A stretch of DNA of 17,128 nucleotides from Coemansia sp. RSA 1804 (Eukaryota; Kickxellomycota; Kickxellomycetes; Kickxellales; Kickxellaceae). The stretch's first letter is position 1. Every line of letters begins with the position of its first letter. Shown piece by piece: positions 16,861 to 17,128 of the stretch. Position numbers and translations under genes: made by a program. The notes below the pieces were generated by a model. The model was given only the letters and a program-made list of their open reading frames with translations. It made no database searches and was not told the origin of the DNA. The stretch spans positions 1 to 17,128 of the forward strand of contig JANBTH010000451.1 of the NCBI GenBank assembly GCA_027578815.1. Direction: 5' to 3'.

Positions 16861-17128
16861 TCTGCTGCTGTTATTGCTGCAGCGTCCGCAAAGCAGGGGC
16901 CACAGGCTCATCCCTGCACACATCTACATATTCTCGGCTGAAGTTATAGAGCGCTCTGTGTGCTTGTACGTCTGCGGCTCACCGTGGCTTTGGCGCCAGA
17001 CGAAGCAGAACCAGCACCACTCAGCACAGACACCATACTCGACACAAAAGACTACATCTGTGATTACAAGCCACATTCGCATTGGGCGCCGCCGGCCATG
17101 TTAAAGTTGAATAAAGACCAGTATAGCC

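Larger units (their letters stand above)
15551..17128. other. Upstream region of the DIP2-like gene, no supported gene
   Basis: 1578 bp to the right edge. ORFs are short, mostly without ATG and of biased composition. I recognise no protein, tRNA or snRNA. It contains a TATA-like box, a paired GATA site, a TTGGCCAA palindrome with CCAAT on the minus strand (16100-16108), the palindromes AAAGGCCTTT (16017-16026) and AGAGCGCTCT (16948-16957), and a hairpin at 16817-16860. At the right edge a minus-strand ATG (17100) opens an 11-codon ORF, MAGGAQCECGL. It could be the start of a spliced gene, but this cannot be judged. Confidence 0.55.

Overview
This window looks like nuclear DNA of a fungus. It holds three long genes in tandem on the minus strand, with the upstream one at the right. 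Spliceosomal introns have GTAAGT, GTATGT or similar donors and TAG acceptors, and there are no bacterial signals. The AGC kinase has the fungal Ypk1/Gad8 layout (C2-like module, then kinase, then hydrophobic motif). A RalGAP-alpha-like protein next to an intronless giant DIP2/Cps1 gene would fit an early-diverging zygomycete-grade fungus, for example Kickxellomycotina. That lineage call is inference from gene content and is weak.

Layout, left to right. (1) Positions 1-3635, minus: the N-terminal 989 residues of a RalGAP-alpha-like protein in six exons. The last exon is open through the left edge, so the catalytic Rap/Ran-GAP domain, if present, lies outside. (2) 3636-4078: a spacer holding the kinase 3' end and the RalGAP promoter/leader, with a possible 61-codon uORF. 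(3) 4079-6716, minus: a complete Ypk1/Gad8 (SGK-type) kinase, three exons, 682 aa, with two glutamine runs. (4) 6717-7813: a spacer with a pyrimidine-rich kinase leader and a perfect 9-bp inverted repeat. (5) 7814-15550, minus: a complete intronless 2578-aa DIP2/Cps1 protein, made of a DMAP1-binding-like N-terminus, a very long low-complexity region, and two FAAL-like adenylate-forming domains. (6) 15551-17128: its upstream region, with a TATA-like box, a paired GATA site, a long hairpin and a possible leader intron, but no gene I can support.

Functionally the trio is suggestive. Ypk1/Gad8 is the TORC2 effector controlling membrane lipids. DIP2/Cps1 proteins control diacylglycerol pools. RalGAP-alpha is a small-GTPase regulator that is an AGC-kinase (Akt) target in animals. 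Nothing in the sequence proves the three are coupled.

The most notable observations are the complementary loss of adenylation-motif residues between the two DIP2 adenylation domains, a roughly 220-residue low-complexity insertion inside the first of them, an AGC-kinase-like site in the RalGAP-like protein, and several unexplained inverted repeats in the spacers. I did not find a clear previously undescribed system.
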